Source: JAVWHX01 sp036639875
GTDB taxonomy: Bacteria > Bacillota_I > Bacilli_A > Erysipelotrichales > Coprobacillaceae
Length of the DNA: 7,946 bases
NCBI GenBank assembly: GCA_036639875.1
Contig: JAVWHX010000082.1
Coordinates: 1 to 7,946 of the forward strand
Direction of reading: 5' to 3'
Under the pieces are notes generated by a model, which was given only the letters and a program-made list of their open reading frames with translations, ran no database searches and had not been told where the DNA came from. Below are positions 6,599 through 7,946 of this stretch, one piece after another. Every line of letters begins with the position of its first letter. The stretch's first letter is position 1. Made by a program: the position numbers and the translations under genes.

Positions 6599-7600
6599 TT
6601 AATTGTTCATAACATCATTATAAACTTCTAAAAGTTCTTGTCCAATAATAGACAATTCCCTTTCAGCCGCAACCTTATATCCAGCTTCTACAAGCGAAGG
6701 AATATTCTTATAAATAATATTATTAATAATGCCTATAAAATCATCATTTGTTTTTCCTTTATAAACATGTTTTTTATCAATTAGCCATTCATCATAAACA
6801 GGTATATCACGCAGAATTATATTTCGTTTTGCAGCCAAAGCCTCTAAAACAACAATCCCTTCTGTTTCTTCACGTGAAGGAAAAAAGAAGATATCTGCTG
6901 CTCCATATGCGCCTTTAATTACATCTCCACTCACATAGCCAGGTAAAATAACATTTTCTGGAGGATTTTTAATTAGCTTTCTTATACGTATACTTGGTGC
7001 AGAAAGATTTATATCACCAAACCAAATAAACTTATAGTGAGGCAATGCTAAAGCAACCTCACAGAATGTGTCAAAGCCTTTTCTTTCAAAAAGCCACCCA
7101 ACAGACATTATTACTTTTTCATCAGTAAAATGAAAATAGTCTTTAAACTTCTGCACTTGTTCTTGTGATGGATTAAAATCTTCTAAATTTATACCGTTAG
7201 ATACAGCATATATTTTTTGTTTTAATCCATAAGATTCAAGTAATTTTTTTGAATAAGGAGTAGGTGTGATAATCATATCAGCTTGACTATACAAAGAAAT
7301 TAACCACTTTTGATATAATGGTGCAAAGGAATCAGATCCAATAAACGATCCCTTAAAGTCTTCTTTTGTACTATGAGCGTGATAAATGATTTTTTTATTA
7401 AGTTTTTTTGCTTCTTTAATAAGTAAAGGAGCAGATGGAAAAATAGTATTGATGTGTAAAATATCATACTCTTTATCATTTTTATCATGTGTAAAAGGAA
7501 CATCATTAAGAGTCAGAGCCTGAATTTGATGTTTCAACGCTCTTCCTATTCCTGATTTCTTTATAGATTCTTCATTGCCAAAATATAGTTTAATTTTCAT
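6599..7600 (-). CDS. CpoA/LafB-like GT4 glycosyltransferase, probable diglycosyl-diacylglycerol synthase
   Basis: This GT-B fold family 4 transferase has 333 residues from ATG 7600. Near the N-terminus is K-S-G-I-G-R-A-L-K-H-Q (15-25), followed by H-A-H-S-T-K-E-D-F (74-82), S-N-G-I-N (134-138), a V-G-W-L-F-E-R-K-G-F motif (167-176), and the E-x7-E pair Glu245/Glu253. The K-S-G-I-G-R-A-L and H-A-H-S-T features resemble CpoA/LafB-type enzymes that add a second sugar to monoglucosyl-diacylglycerol. I recognise these from memory and have not aligned them. An in-frame ATG at 7615 would add five residues (MVVVY) but has no ribosome binding site, while the second ATG has only a weak GGTGG-like stretch. 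First gene of the minus-strand operon, about 100 bases after the 5S rRNA; a TATAGT at 7634-7639 is a possible -10 without a good -35. Confidence 0.82.
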   Translation of the reverse strand: MKIKLYFGNEESIKKSGIGRALKHQIQALTLNDVPFTHDKNDKEYDILHINTIFPSAPLLIKEAKKLNKKIIYHAHSTKEDFKGSFIGSDSFAPLYQKWLISLYSQADMIITPTPYSKKLLESYGLKQKIYAVSNGINLEDFNPSQEQVQKFKDYFHFTDEKVIMSVGWLFERKGFDTFCEVALALPHYKFIWFGDINLSAPSIRIRKLIKNPPENVILPGYVSGDVIKGAYGAADIFFFPSREETEGIVVLEALAAKRNIILRDIPVYDEWLIDKKHVYKGKTNDDFIGIINNIIYKNIPSLVEAGYKVAAERELSIIGQELLEVYNDVMNN

Positions 7601-7655
7601 ATATACCACCACCATAATTCTACTACATTTCAGACTATAATGAAAGAAAAAGGGT

Positions 7656-7685
7656 AAAAAAAAGCCTCAAACCAAAAGGAAGAGG
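7656..7685 (-). terminator. Probable terminator of the rRNA operon
   Basis: On the minus strand, CCTC (7682-7685) pairs with GAGG (7665-7668). An inner CC/GG pair closes a TTTT loop, with a small T-rich internal loop between, and eight Ts follow (7656-7663). The stem is short, so readthrough into the glycosyltransferase operon is conceivable. The closing helix of 5S itself is also followed by a T run (about 7689-7696). Confidence 0.55.
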
Positions 7686-7698
7686 GATAAAAAAAAGA

Positions 7699-7806
7699 AC
7701 CGGCAGCTTGCTATTGTTGCAGTTGCCCACTATCGTCGCCGTTATGATGCTTAACTTCTGTGTTCGGTATGGGAACAGGTGTGTCCATCATGCTATCGCT
7801 ACCAGA
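7699..7806 (-). rRNA. rrf: 5S ribosomal RNA
   Basis: The minus strand carries the near-universal 5S core (CCGAACACAGAAGTTAAGC, complement around 7751-7769) and the GCGATAGC-type 5' region. The ends pair as an 8-bp closing helix, CTGGTAGC (7798-7805) with GCTGCCGG (7700-7707), G-T pairs allowed. The pairing sets a mature length of about 106-108 bases, short but usual for this clade. Exact ends are uncertain by a base or two. Confidence 0.95.
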
Positions 7807-7817
7807 TCTTTTTGTCT

Positions 7818-7838
7818 TTTTGAGCGGATCGCTCAAAA
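7818..7838 (-). other. Hairpin in the 23S-5S spacer
   Basis: TTTTGAGCG (7818-7826) and CGCTCAAAA (7830-7838) form a perfect 9-bp inverted repeat with a 3-base loop, just before 5S. It probably acts in rRNA precursor processing. It is not followed by a long T run on the transcribed strand, so it is unlikely to be a terminator. Confidence 0.5.
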
Positions 7839-7870
7839 CCGAATAGTAATCTCTTTTATTCTACTTGAAC

Positions 7871-7890
7871 ACTTAACCTTTTGGTTAAGT
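7871..7890 (-). repeat. Inverted repeat at the 23S 3' end
   Basis: ACTTAACC (7883-7890, the last bases of 23S) and GGTTAAGT (7871-7878) form a perfect 8-bp stem around an AAAA loop on the transcribed strand. The right arm copies the sequence expected at the 5' end of Firmicute 23S. Confidence 0.8.
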
Positions 7891-7946
7891 CCTCGACCTA
7901 TTAGTATCAGTCAGCTCAACATATCACTATGCTTACACCTCTGACC
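7883..7946 (-). rRNA. rrl: 23S ribosomal RNA, 3' end only (runs past the window)
   Basis: On the minus strand, the conserved 3' end of bacterial 23S is present: GTGTAAGCATAGTGATATGT followed by TGAGCTGACTGATACTAATA and then GGTCGAGGACTTAACC, the usual Firmicute terminus. Only about 64 bases lie within the window; the rest is to the right. A spacer of about 75 bases with no tRNA separates it from 5S. Confidence 0.93.

Noticed and set aside
7300..7506. Minus-strand open frame inside the CpoA-like gene
   Set aside because: It is an alternative frame of a clear glycosyltransferase, with no independent signals.
7634..7639. TATAGT as -10 of a promoter for the glycolipid operon
   Set aside because: The only candidate -35 sequences at proper spacing are runs of T within the rRNA terminator; too weak to list.
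7708..7944. Open frame of 78 codons on the plus strand
   Set aside because: It is antisense to the 5S and 23S genes; its sequence is fully explained by rRNA.
1..7946. CRISPR array, insertion sequence, tRNA gene or phage element
   Set aside because: No regularly spaced direct repeats, transposase-like proteins, cloverleaf sequences or phage-type genes were seen on either strand.

Overview
The window looks like the chromosome of a low-GC Firmicute, most likely in the Erysipelotrichia/Coprobacillaceae neighbourhood. The evidence is strong AT bias, strong GGAGG-type ribosome binding sites, Firmicute-type rRNA termini, and a set of prsA-, hit- and yhaM-like genes that also lie close together in Bacillus subtilis. 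TGA serves as a stop (hit, flippase gene) and TGG encodes Trp, so this is not the mycoplasma code. The exact genus is an inference. Two tiny YjcZ-like hydrophobic peptides at the left edge hint at a spore-forming lineage.

Layout: (1) Positions 1-155, minus strand: two tiny membrane-peptide genes, too short for ordinary gene calling. The first is cut off by the window edge. (2) Positions 230-2151, plus strand: a good sigma-A promoter drives two tandem lipoproteins of the PrsA/parvulin foldase type, ending in a perfect hairpin terminator that overlaps the last stop codon. (3) Positions 2187-2588, plus strand: a HIT-family nucleotide hydrolase. It converges on the minus-strand operon across a bidirectional terminator at 2594-2628. 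(4) Positions 2632-7600, minus strand: a tight four-gene operon. In transcription order it encodes a CpoA/LafB-like glycosyltransferase, a flippase-like polytopic membrane protein, a glycosyltransferase fused in one frame to a full-length RecX domain, and a YhaM-like OB/HD 3'-5' exoribonuclease. (5) Positions 7656-7946, minus strand: the end of an rRNA operon (23S 3' end, spacer, 5S, terminator), pointing the same way as the glycolipid operon.

How they fit together: the minus-strand operon probably makes membrane glycolipids. The RecX-fused enzyme would attach the first sugar to diacylglycerol, the CpoA-like enzyme the second, and the flippase-like protein may help distribute or move lipid. 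The two nucleic-acid modules in the same transcript (RecX, RNase YhaM) are functionally unexpected there. The fusion is the most notable object in the window. The plus-strand lipoproteins would act outside the membrane in protein folding, although both have lost the usual parvulin histidines.
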